Shown here in pieces: positions 30,266 to 41,400 of a stretch of DNA of 64,000 bases. Each line of letters begins with the position of its first letter. The first letter of the stretch is position 1. The position numbers and the translations under genes were made by a program. Origin of the DNA: Symbiodinium natans (taxonomy: Eukaryota; Sar; Dinophyceae; Suessiales; Symbiodiniaceae); contig CAJNDS010002196.1 of NCBI GenBank assembly GCA_905221605.1, positions 194,001 through 258,000 of the forward strand, read 5' to 3'. The notes under the pieces are model-generated. The model saw only the letters and a program-made list of their open reading frames with translations. It was not told the origin of the DNA and did not search any database.

Positions 30266-33200
30266 TGCGCACGGGGGGGTTGGGCCCTTCTACTGGCTTG
30301 GCTGCCTGCGCTGGCTGAAAAAGGCTGCGGATGGGATTTGTCGTTTCTGGCTTGAACTGCGACTTACATCGGGAGTCCTTTTTAAAACAACAAGCTGCAG
30401 CAAGTTTTTGCGAAACCGTTCGGGTTTTTAAGGACAGCTGGCCACCACAACCCTCGCACACCCAAAGCTGCCTAGTTCCTAAAAGTTTCAAAACATGCGT
30501 GACATGAACCCCTTCAATCGCAACCCTCCCTTGATGCGCACATTGGTGTGCTGCCAGCGCCTCTAAGGTCTTGCGGTTTTTGGTGTGCAAAAGTTTTAGT
30601 TGGCACTGGGCACACCGGAGGTTGAGACCGTCCCACTCCCAGGCATGTATGGATTTGGTCCGGACCAGTTCCTGGAACCATTCCTGCTGGGTAGTGGTGT
30701 GGCCACGACCTATGTTGGATCCCACCCGCTTTTTACAGGGCCTTGCATTGGCCTCGGGGTGTTTGCGGGCCTGCTTGTCCTGCAGGAAGACCTTGTAGAC
30801 TGGGTGCTGGTTTTCTCCTACAGCGGTGAGGATCTTTTCAGCCCTGCTCGCCAGGAACTCTTGGGCTTTCTTGCTGCAATGGTCCTGATATTGGCTGGCT
30901 GCCCGGGCCTCGGGGCGGGCCAGCTCAGCCGCTTTTTCCCCACACAGTGTATCTGCCAGGTCATTGACCTGCTGCCTCCACGAGTTTTCCGCACCGACCT
31001 TCCGGAGGAAATCCTCCTTTGAAACATGGGACGGAACCCATTTCATTTTTAGGCGGTCGACATCCGTGGCTTGCAGCTCCCACCAGATGTCACCATGGGT
31101 TTTCCCCGGTTTTGGGCTGCGGACTCGTTTCGGGACACCAAGGCAGTCTAGTGTCGTGTCAACGGGGCCTTCAGTATAACGGGCCAGTTGCAAAACTGCA
31201 TACATCTCACCTCGAAAGACCGTCTGAGGGCCTGGGACTTGGCCGACGATTGCCCCGACCTGGACATAGTCTTGGCCCTGCTTTTTGCAGGCCACCACTG
31301 CGTAGGCAACCTGCCGGAGTCTCGGGTCCGCCGTGAAAGGGCCCCCGCTAGCATCTGTGCCGTAGACAAGCTCCGGGTCACTGAGGGCCTCTTGGCTGGC
31401 CCAGATGCCCAAGAAGGTGGGCTTGTCTTCCTGGGGAGGTGGTACCTGCCAGTCGGGTTGAGGCGGGAGGCCTCTGGTCCACAGTGATCGCGGGCCTTGG
31501 GCCCTGCCTTCTTGGAACCATACTGGTAGGTCCCAGTTCTGGGCCTCCCACCAGGCACAGTCCAAGAGCACATGCTCCCAGTCCGCTTCCTGGTGGCACC
31601 GGGGGCACACCTTGACGGCAGAGTTTTGGCTGCACACCAGGGCTCCCTGCCAAACACACCTCAGTGCAGAGGCTTTCGTGTTCCGCCCTTCTTTCTTAAA
31701 ACCCCCCAACAGTTTCCTCCCTACTGTCCAATCAATGCCCCCTTTGAGCTCAGGAGCAGCTAGGCCGGTGGCGATACGGCGGTCCACTTCTTCCTGATAA
31801 GTTTGCTGGAGGAGGTCAAGGACACGACACTCCTGTTGTGGGGTGTACATGGTGTGCCTGGCGCCCCGAATATCCAGCCACGCATCACTTTCCTTAGGCT
31901 GCCACCCAAGGTCGAGCAGGTAGGCAACGGTAGCTGCAAGAGGGCCCTTGACCATTTGCCACCTGCTACTGGCTTCCTCTAGTTTTTGGACCGGTCTTCC
32001 TTTCCGGTCCACCTTTTCTTGAGTTGGAACCAGGCTTCAACCTGCTGGACCATCAGCGTGCGTCCCGGATCCTGGTACCTGTCGCTTACAGAGGAAAGCG
32101 CCACCTCCAGGTTGCCCATTTTCTGTCTGCCACATTGCTCAGCCAAGGCAGTCCGGAGCTTTTGTCTCCGGGTGGGTGGCATTCCCTGGGCTTGGTGGCC
32201 CCAAGTAAGGACGGAGGCCACCCCTCCCCTGAAGAGGCGGACTTTGGCCGGTACACCCGGGACTCGCAGTTGTTTCAGCTTTTTCTGCCGATGGCCTGCT
32301 TTGTGCCTGCGGGCTCTTTGCACCTTGACTCTCCTGACCCGACCCAGGGCACAGTCCAGGCCTAAGTCTTTCATGCTGTCACATATGGCCGGGTCCCCAT
32401 CGTTGCGCAGCTTTTGTAGTTCCCTTCTGGCTTCGGCAGTGGTGCACAGGAAGCCTGTTTTCTTCAGGGATAAGCGGAGGTCGCTACCTTCCAAAAGCCG
32501 GCGAAGGGTTTTGTAACCTTCATAGACCGCAAATGCAGCCTGCTCGGGATGTCGCGCTTCGAAATCCGCTCCAATATCATCCACCCAGGTGTCCAGGGCG
32601 GTGATACTGTGGAGCTGAGCGGCCTCTTGCATTATTGGCTGGAGGTAAACCCTGGCCATCATTGTTGCGAAAGGGCACCCTGCTAGGATGCCCCTCGCAG
32701 GGAGGATCCCCTCCGAAAGGAGATCCTCTGCCACGAGATATCGTGTTCCCCGGTAGACTTGCATGACCAGGAGGGCTATCGCTGGCGGGAAGCCGGTCGC
32801 CACGATTCGTTCCTCCAGTTTGGTCCAGTTGACACTGTCATAGAAAGTCTGCAGGTCCAAAAGGACTGCACAGGCATGCTTGTTAGCCGCACGGCTAACT
32901 TCTCCTCTCAGGAGTCTCTGCATGCCTGTTTCTAGACAGGTGTTGCCCGGGGAGGCTTTATCCCATGGGAACTGCGCTGCAGTTTCTCGCATCCATTTCT
33001 TCACGACCTGCGCTCTGCAGAAGCACCAGAGCCGATAGGTGATGGATGTGAGGGTTATAGGCCTTTCTATGTCAGCATTTTTGGGCAGGAGGGCCACATG
33101 GTGCGCCTGCCAGTGCTGTGGCGCCACTCCTGTGGTTTCAGCCAAGTTCAGGGCTTGGGTGAGCTGTTCATAGGCCGGCCCAGGGAGGTTTTTGAGGGCA

Positions 33201-35487
33201 GCATAGGTGAGCCCATCGAGACCTCCTGCTTTGTCTGTGACATTCTTGAGGATGACTTCAAGCCCATCTGCTGTTATCTTAAGCAGCGGGGAGGACTTTG
33301 CCGCCTCCAGTAAGGTCTGGCCAATCGGGGGGGAAACCTCGACCTCTCCCCAAATAGCGACCCATTGCTTCCTTCTGGCTCCTGGGCGCTCTTCTCCAGG
33401 GAGGTTTTGGAAGGGCCGATCCAGGACTCTCTCACTCTTCTTGAGAGAACTGTACAGAGGCCTCATCCCTCTCGCTAATCCCGCTTGGGGCCAGTCCTTG
33501 TACTGGGCTTGCTGTTCCTTAGCTCTCTGCATTTGGAGGGCCGCCTCCTTGTGTCTGGCCACAACACTCAAGGAGCGCCACTGTGGTGCTGTTGTTGAGC
33601 ATTGGCGGGACAGTTCGGTGAGGAAGGCAGCACCTTCAGCAGTGTCTGGGCAGGCTGGGAGATTGCCTAGGTCCGGCAGGTGCTGCTGGGAGGCCGGCAC
33701 CTCTTCCAGGATTCTGGCAATGCGTGCCCACCAGCCCACTTCAGAGCCTTTGGGGGCAGTGGAAGGGCGCTGTAAGACTAAGGGTCCCCACTGGGCCTGC
33801 ACAAAACACCCTCTGCCAGTCCTCGGAGCTTCGTGGCAATGCTCCAGGCTGGCCGCCCAGGTGGCCAGCTGCCAGGTGCTCTGGTCCTCTTGGGCACAGG
33901 TCCGGTCCATCATGGCGAAGTGGGAGGGTTGGACCTCTTGCCATTCCTGGTGTTTGAGGTCGGCTGTGAGTTTCGGGAACTGGGGAAGTTTCCAGGATTT
34001 CCATTCGCTGGCACCGTCCTTGACTTTGAGGTGCAAGGCAGCATGGGGCTTCCACGGGACTGCCCAGGTAGCAGACAGCTCCCCCAGGGCTTCCAGGCTC
34101 CTACTCACTACCCCGAAATCCAGCTCCGCTCCATGGTTGCAAGTAGCTTCTCCAGTGGCTATCATTCTCCCCCTCATCACCTGAATCAGCGCTGTGTCCT
34201 GAACTTCAGTCGGGTCCAGGTTCCAATCCCCCAAGATGATCCAGGGCTCTGGGAGGGTTCTTACGAAAGCCACCAGAGAGGATAACACCTCCGCATTTGT
34301 GGGACCATTCATGCCTTCCGTGTCCCTCAGGTAGAGGGACACAATCGTGTAGTCCCACCGTCTTTGGCGCAGACCCACGGCTGTGTAGCCCGCTCCTTTG
34401 CATTGGTAGGTGGCTTTTTGCCACACGCCGCTATTTTTGGGAAAGGCACAAGCAGTGCCCCCTAACCTTGTGCCTTTGTCTGACAGGGAGGCCGGCTCAG
34501 CATAGAGATCCCATCCTAGGGATTGCAGCGTTGCAGCAATTCCGGTGTGAGGTGGGTTTCCTGCAGGCACACCACCTTGGCCTTGGAAGAGGTTACCCAC
34601 TCCAACGCCCCGTGGTTGAAACTGGTGACATTGGCGCTCATGATGCTGAGATGCTGGTCTGGCGAGGCGGAAGGCTTAACCTTCTCCTGGCTGGGCCCTT
34701 CTGAGTCGGTGCCCTCGCCATGCACAAGGTCGTCCTCCCGGTCCTGGCCCAGCACCTGCTTCGGCGGCAGGGGTGCCTCTCTACTGGGGAGCTCAGAGGT
34801 TATCACCTCCTTGGCCTGTTGGATGGCTTCTCCAGTGACATCCTCTCCTTGCTCCAGGGCCTGCAGGACCATCTTGCACCAACCCCAGGCCAGGGAGTCC
34901 TCCTTCATCACCTCCTCTTGGGCTTCGATGAAGCTTAAGAGGGTGGCTTCCTTCGCCTGGAAGGGGCTCTCAATGTCTTCCAGGAGGCTGACCACCTCCT
35001 GCCATGTCATCTCTGATCCCAGTTCCTCTGGGCTGCAGGGGGAAGGTTTCACCTTCTGAGCTTCATCATGTCCGTGTGGTGGGGGGGGGTCTGGGGTAAC
35101 CAGAGGGCTCTCACCAGGGTTCACCTCCCACAGTGGCTTCATTTGTTCGTCGTCTGCTGGCGCCTCATCATCAGTAAGGTCCAGCTTGAAAAACTTTGGG
35201 CCTGTGATTGGAACGCTTTCTGGCGACTCCTTTCTAGGCCGACAAAAGTGGCTGGGCTTCTGCCAGCCTTGCTCACAACCACTGCTAGCTGCAGTAAGTT
35301 GCTTGCCCAAGGCCTCCCTCAATCTTTTCCCATGTAGATTGATGCGAGCACCTTGCTGAAAGTATTCAGCACACGCAACCAGGAACTGCTGGGCAGTTCT
35401 CAGCATGTGTTCCAGCCCTGGGCTGGGGTCGCACATTGGCTCTGTGGGGCCCTTGCTCTGGGGCTCCAGGCCCCACACGCCGAGTCC
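30195..35487 (-). pseudogene. LINE ORF2, copy D (near-complete; two frame-breaking deletions)
   Basis: Three long frames join to one protein of about 1760 residues: 34516-35478 (linker and endonuclease start), 31979-34600 (endonuclease GDWNLDP, RT with WVDD, 873 codons) and 30195-32012 (zf-RVT, RNase H TDASGG/FRGEMY, C-terminal Cys/His module, 605 codons). The breaks are a 13-nt deletion near 34530 and a deletion near 31993, both visible against copy E. The protein ends GGPGGPSEE. Enzyme motifs are all present across the pieces. Confidence 0.88.
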
Positions 35488-36372
35488 CTAGGCCACCGGG
35501 CCCAGCCCCGGCGGGGCATTGGCATTGCCAGGAGGCATCCCCTCCTGGGTGTGCTCTTCAAGGCCGGGAGGGGTGGGGCCCTCCTGCGTGCGACGCCTCT
35601 TTGCTTCTCGCTCCGCTTTAATCTCATGGAGCTTCTTCTCTTGCTCCTCGTTGAGGCTTACCCCCAACTCATGGAGGATGCTGTCGACCTCCATGTCCGC
35701 AGCGGATTCGCAGAAGACTTTCTCTTTGAGTAGGCCTGAGCTTGCCTCTACTGCCTTCTGTGCCTTCTCAGCTTGCTCATTCAGCACAATCATTTCTTGT
35801 GGAAGCTGCCTTAGTGACTCCTTCGCCCTGTCTATGCGCTTCTGCAGGCCAATCTTTTGATCGGCGATGTGCTTGAGCTTGCCAGCTGCGCTCTGCCAGC
35901 TCTGGCTGGCCTGGCTCGCAGCTTGGGAGGGCGTCACCTCCTGACTGGCCTTGAGGCCTTTCAGGTAGGCTTTGACCTCCTCCGGCAGGGCGGCTTCAGG
36001 CCTCTGGCACAGGTCTGTGAGGTCGTCCGCCTCTTCTTTGGCCTGTGCCTTGGGTGGTCGGTATCCTGCCTCCTGGAGGTTCTTTTGCACCTCTTCAGGC
36101 ACATTGTCCCATGCCACTCCTAGGGCTTGCAGGACCTTGTTCGGCAGTGGCATCTTCGAAGGCTTGGGCTTCTTGGGCGGCTGCCAATAAGCTGCCTCAG
36201 CCACTGTGGGCCATTGTGGCTTCCACTGGCTCCAGTTCTGTCTCGCCTTTCGAATGCTGTTTGCCCAGGGCGCTCTGCATTTCTTGCAGTGCATGTGCGG
36301 CTGAGCCTTGTCCGCCCAAATCCATCCTGCGCAGCTTTTGCCGCTGCAACAGATGTACTCGCGGGGGGCCAT
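35488..36372 (-). CDS. LINE ORF1, copy D (intact, 294 aa)
   Basis: ATG at 36372 (MAPREYICC), open to TAG at 35488-35490, and the same length as copy C ORF1. Zinc ribbon, coiled coil and the PPGLEEH/PPGLGPVA tail are all present. Beyond the TAG the frame stays open into ORF2 (GLGVWGLEPQSKG). Confidence 0.85.
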   Translation of the reverse strand: MAPREYICCSGKSCAGWIWADKAQPHMHCKKCRAPWANSIRKARQNWSQWKPQWPTVAEAAYWQPPKKPKPSKMPLPNKVLQALGVAWDNVPEEVQKNLQEAGYRPPKAQAKEEADDLTDLCQRPEAALPEEVKAYLKGLKASQEVTPSQAASQASQSWQSAAGKLKHIADQKIGLQKRIDRAKESLRQLPQEMIVLNEQAEKAQKAVEASSGLLKEKVFCESAADMEVDSILHELGVSLNEEQEKKLHEIKAEREAKRRRTQEGPTPPGLEEHTQEGMPPGNANAPPGLGPVA

Positions 36373-36976
36373 GGCTGAGAGGAGGCACCTCTGGGCAAAC
36401 TGTCCTAGGCTGGCTACCAGGCTAGGAAGGCTGAGACCTCCGAAACTTTCCTCAGGCTACTCCTTGGGCCGAAAACTTGAGCCATTGAGCCAACAACCCA
36501 GGTTCAATTTTTTTTTCCGAGTTTAGCGAACAAATGCGATCCACCGTCTTGGTGTTTGGGTTGTGAAAACCGTGCCTCTGTACTGGCACCACTGATGGCC
36601 CTCTTGGCCCTAATGTCCTAATGTACAGGGGAGGAAAAACCTCCTCCTAAGCTACCATCCTCTTTGGGATGCTACCAGAGGTTGTACCTCATGAGAGGAA
36701 AGAAACCTCCTGGCAAAAGCTCCTCAGGTTGCTGGCGCAGGGGTTGCAACCGTGTGAGAAGGGGTTCTCTGGCAGTGAGGATGAACCTCAGCTTGCATCC
36801 TCTTCGGGATGCTACCAGAGGCTGGTACCTCATGAGAGGTTAGGAACCTCCTGACAAAAGGTCCCTCAAGGCCTTTGGTGCACTTTGCGCAGGCTGTCAG
36901 AGGGAGGCGGTCAGGGTTCCACTCCGGTAGCGAGGATGGTACCTCTGTGCTATCCTCGCTGGGAGGATGCAACCTC

Positions 36977-38495
36977 CTAGGCTGCTTCAGCTGGTGGTTC
37001 CCTGAGTGGGACCAACTCCCAGCGAGGTTCCTCCATGATGTTGCCGAGGGGTCGCGCGAGCCCATAGTCTGGCGACGGCAACTCATAGAGGACTTTCATG
37101 TCGATGAGAGCCTCGACAAAGACCATGTCCATGGTTTTTAACTCCCACAGCAACAAGCTTGCCAGCATGGGGATGCTGGCATGGTGGAGGCTGACCCACC
37201 TCCTGACTTTGCTGCTCAGGGTGGGTGAGTCTTGGTCAAACCACCGGAAGAACGAGACGAGCCGGGTCAGGCTGGGGAAGCCGAAGTGCTCTCTGGTGCC
37301 CCAGTTGGCCACGTCCAAACTTGTTAACCGGTGGTACTTGGCCATTCCCAGGTACCCCCAATTATGCTCCCCTTGGTCGCGGGGATGGAGGTACCCCTCC
37401 GGAAGGCGAAGTCCACACCAGAAGCACATCATAATGCACATCTGGAGGAATGAACCGTCCGGCGTCGGGCGGACTGGGGCCACCATCCGCTCAACGGTGT
37501 AGGCCCTCAGGTCCTGGGCTGGGAGCCCAGGGACCTCGACCTGGAGGGTGAACCTCCGGCAGACCTGGGGCCAGGAGTCGAGGGACAGCGCAAACAGCTC
37601 CCACTCGAAAATGGTGGGCATCTTGGGGGCCCACCTTCAGGACCCAGCGAGGTTCCCGGTCAAGGGTATACACCACCCTTGACCCTCCCCGAGCAAGCAT
37701 GGTCAGGTACCTGATCTTGCCCTGGACCTCATACGAGGCCTGGTCGGGCATCTGGTTGGTTAGGCCATTGCCTCGGATAAGGTTACCTCCCTCGTTGTAA
37801 GGCCTGGTGCCCGTGTTAAGGTCTGCCGGGGGCTCCTGGTCCTCTTGGTCCTGCTCCTCCACTGGGGCAGGCTCCGGACTGGTCTCGGAGGCATCCCCTC
37901 CTGAGCTTTGGGCTTGGTCCCATTCTCGGGAGGCCTCCCACCAGCTGGAGGACCACCCTCCGGACCAATGCTCGTCCCGCTGCCATCCCTCCCATTCTTC
38001 GTGCCCCCATCCAGGGTGGGCGGCACGTTTGGCTGGCGGTGGCATGGGTGGGACGCTTTGGGCTGCCTGCTGCTGAGCCCTGGCTTTCTTACCCGGCCTG
38101 TTTCTCTGCCTCTGCAAGGTGTAGTCATCTACGAACCTCTGCGCCGGGGTCCTGCGTTCGAGCAGGAACTCTCCCTTGCCTTGGGCTTTGCCGGGCTGCC
38201 TGCTCGGAGTCTTTCTATTCTCCCAAGCCCTTGCTTTCGGAGGCTGCCCCTCCCCTGCCGGTGTTGTGGGTGGCAGTTCCTGGTTGTTTTCCTCCTTTGT
38301 TTCGGCAGGGGCTACATTGGAGGAGGCACTGGCTTGGGAGGGTAGCCCCTCCTGGGCGTCGTCGCCGGTGGGGTGGTGTGGAGCCTTTGGCTCCGGGGGG
38401 GCCCCACCCTCCGGCTTTTCTTCTTCACTCTTCACTGGGGCCTCCTGGGCCTCCTGGCCCTGGGAGGGCAGGTCCTCCTGCTTCATTTCCGCCAT
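36977..38495 (-). pseudogene. LINE ORF3 with kinase-like domain, copy E (one frameshift)
   Basis: ATG at 38495; two frames (37491-38495 and 36977-37621) join at a 1-nt insertion near 37610 to about 500 residues. The N-terminal region is low-complexity and charged, with a basic LERRTPAQRF patch and a Trp/Ser-rich HWSGGWSSSWW stretch. The C-terminal domain shows the Gly-rich loop LARGGSRVVY, lysine in WVLKV, hinge-like YTVERMVAP, catalytic-loop-like HPRDQGEHNWG and metal-site-like SLDVANWGT. The order and spacing fit a kinase or pseudokinase fold. Substrate and activity are unknown. Confidence 0.7.
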
Positions 38496-41400
38496 TGCGC
38501 ACGGGGGGGTTGGGCCCTTCTACTGGCTTGGCTGCCTGCGCTGGCTGAAAAAGGCTGCGGATGGGATTTGTCGTTTCTGGCTTGAACTGCGACTTACATC
38601 GGGAGTCCTTTTTAAACAACAAGCTGCAGCAAGTTTTTGCGAAACCGTTCGGGTTTTTAGGGACAGCTGGCCACCACAACCCTCGCACACCCAAAGCTGC
38701 CTAGTTCCTAAAAGTTTCAAAACATGCGTGACATGAACCCCTTCAATCGCAACCCTCCCTTGATGCGCACATTGGTGTGCTGCCAGCGCCTCTAAGGTCT
38801 TGCGGTTTTTGGTGTGCAAAAGTTTTAGTTGGCACTGGGCACACCGGAGGTTGAGACCGTCCCACTCCCAGGCATGTATGGATTTGGTCCGGACCAGTTC
38901 CTGGAACCATTCCTGCTGGGTAGTGGTGTGGCCACGACCTATGTTGGATCCCACCCGCTTTTTACAGGGCCTTGCATTGGCCTCGGGGTGTTTGCGGGCC
39001 TGCTTGTCCTGCAGGAAGACCTTGTAGACTGGGTGCTGGTTTTCTCCTACAGCGGTGAGGATCTTTTCAGCCCTGCTCGCCAGGAACTCTTGGGCTTTCT
39101 TGCTGCAATGGTCCTGGTATTGGCTGGCTGCCCGGGCCTCGGGGCGGGCCAGCTCAGCCGCTTTTTCCCCACACAGTGTATCTGCCAGGTCATTGACCTG
39201 CTGTCTCCACGAGTTTTCCGCACCGACCTTCCGGAGGAAATCCTCCTTTGAAACATGGGACGGAACCCATTTCATTTTTAGGCGGTCGACATCAGTGGTT
39301 TGCAGCTCCCACCAGATGTCACCATGGGTTTTCCCCGGTTTTGGGCTGCGGACTCGTTTCGGGACACCAAGGCAGTCTAGTGTCGTGTCAACGGGGCCTT
39401 CAGTATATCGGGCCAGTTGCAAAACTGCATACATCTCACCTCGAAAGACCGTCTGAGGGCCTGGGACTTGGCCGACGATTGCCCCGACCTGGACATAGTC
39501 TTGGCCCTGCTTTTTGCAGGCCACCACTGCGTAGGCTACCTGCCGGAGTCTCGGGTCCGCCGTGAAAGGGCCCCCGCTAGCATCTGTGCCATAGACAAGC
39601 TCCGGGTCACTGAGGGCCTCTTGGCTGGCCCAGATGCCCAAGAAGGTGGGCTTGTCTTCCTGGGGAGGTGGTACCTGCCAGTCGGGTTGAGGCGGGAGGC
39701 CTCTGGTCCACAGTGATCGCGGGCCTTGGGCCCTGCCTTCTTGGAACCATACTGGTAGGTCCCAGTTCTGGGCCTCCCACCAGGCACAGTCCAAGAGCAC
39801 ATGCTCCCAGTCCGCTTCCTGGTGGCACCGGGGGCACACCTTGACGGCAGAGTTTTGGCTGCACACCAGGGCTCCCTGCCAAACACACCTCAGTGCAGAG
39901 GCTTTCGTGTTCCGCCCTTCTTTCTTAAAACCCCCCAACAGTTTCCTCCCTACTGTCCAATCAATGCCCCCTTTTAGCTCAGGAGCAGCTAGGCCGGTGG
40001 CAATACGGCGGTCCACTTCTTCCTGATAAGTTTGTTGGAGGAGGCCAAGGACACGACACTCCTGTTGTGGGGTGTACATGGTGTGCCTGGCGCCCCGGGT
40101 ATCCAGCCACGCATCACTTTCCTTAGGCTGCCACCCAAGGTCGAGCAGGTAGGCAACGGTAGCTGCAAGAGGGCCCTTGACCATTTGCCACCTGCTGCTG
40201 GCTTCCTCTAGTTTTTGGACCGTAAGGCCCCAGGTTCGCTCCAGCAGGTCTTCCTTTCCGGTCCACCTTTTCTTGAGCTGGAACCAGGCTTCAACCTGCT
40301 GGACCATCAGCGTGCGTCCCGGATCCTGGTACCTGTCGCTTACAGAGGAAAGCGCCACCTCCAGGTTGCCCATTTTCTGTCTGCCACATTGCTCAGCCAA
40401 GGCAGTCCGGAGCTTTTGTCTCCGGGTGGGTGGCATTCCCTGGGCTTGGTGGCCCCAAGTAAGGACGGAGGCCACCCCTCCCCTGAAGAGGCGGACTTTG
40501 GCCGGTACACCCGGGACTCGCAGTTGTTTCAGCTTTTTCTGCCGATGGGCCGCTTTGTGCCTGCGGGCTCTTTGCACCTTGACTCGCCTGACCCGACCCA
40601 GGGCACAGTCCAGGCCTAAGTCTTTCATGCTGTCACATATGGCCGGGTCCCCATCTTTGCGCAGCTTTTGTAGTTCCCTTCTGGCTTCGGCAGTGGTGCA
40701 CAGGAAGCCTGTTTTCTTCAGGGATAAGCGGAGGTCGCTACCTTCCAAAAGCCGGCGAAGGGTTTTGTAACCTTCATAGACCGCAAACGCAGCCTGCTCG
40801 GGATGTCGCGCTTCGAAATCCGCTCCAATATCATCCACCCAGGTGTCCAGGGCGGTGATGCTGTGGAGCTGAGCGGCTTCTTGCATTATTGGCTGGAGGT
40901 AAACCCTGGCCATCATTGTTGCGAAAGGGCACCCTGCTAGGATGCCCCTCGCAGGGAGGATCCCCTCCGAAAGGAGATCCTCTGCCACGAGATATCGTGT
41001 TCCCCGGTAGACTTGCAGGACCAGGAGGGCTATCGCTGGCGGGAAGCCGGTCGCCACGATTCGTTCCTCCAGTTTGGTCCAGTTGACACTGTCATAGAAA
41101 GTCTGCAGGTCCAAAAAGGACTGCACAGGCATGCTTGTTAGCCGCACGGCTAACTTCTCCTCTCAGGAGTCTCTGCATGCCTGTTTCTAGACAGGTGTTG
41201 CCCGGGGAGGCTTTATCCCATGGGAACTGCGCTGCAGTTTCTCGCATCCATTTCTTCACGACCTGCGCTCTGCAGAAGCACCAGAGCCGATAGGTGATGG
41301 ATGTGAGGGTTATAGGCCTTTCTATGTCAGCATTTTTGGGCAGGAGGGCCACATGGTGCGCCTGCCAGTGCTGTGGCGCCACTCCTGTGGTTTCAGCCAA

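Larger units (their letters stand above)
28763..36491 (-). mobile_element. LINE family 1, copy D
   Basis: The T-run at 28763-28770 marks the 3' end and the 5' end lies near 36485. ORF1 is intact, ORF2 has two small deletions, and ORF3 has lost most of its kinase-like core. It is the closest relative of copy E. At the 5' tip, DinoSL remnants TTGGCTCAA and TGGCTCAAG occur in tandem (36477-36494), followed by the AACCCAGGTTCAA repeat of the next junction. Confidence 0.9.

Noticed and set aside
33207-34184. Long plus-strand ORF of 325 codons (and similar ones at 41462-42427 and 3377-4117)
   Set aside because: They are antisense shadows of the LINE RT/endonuclease frames, kept open by codon composition. 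They show no recognisable motifs and recur at the same place in each copy.
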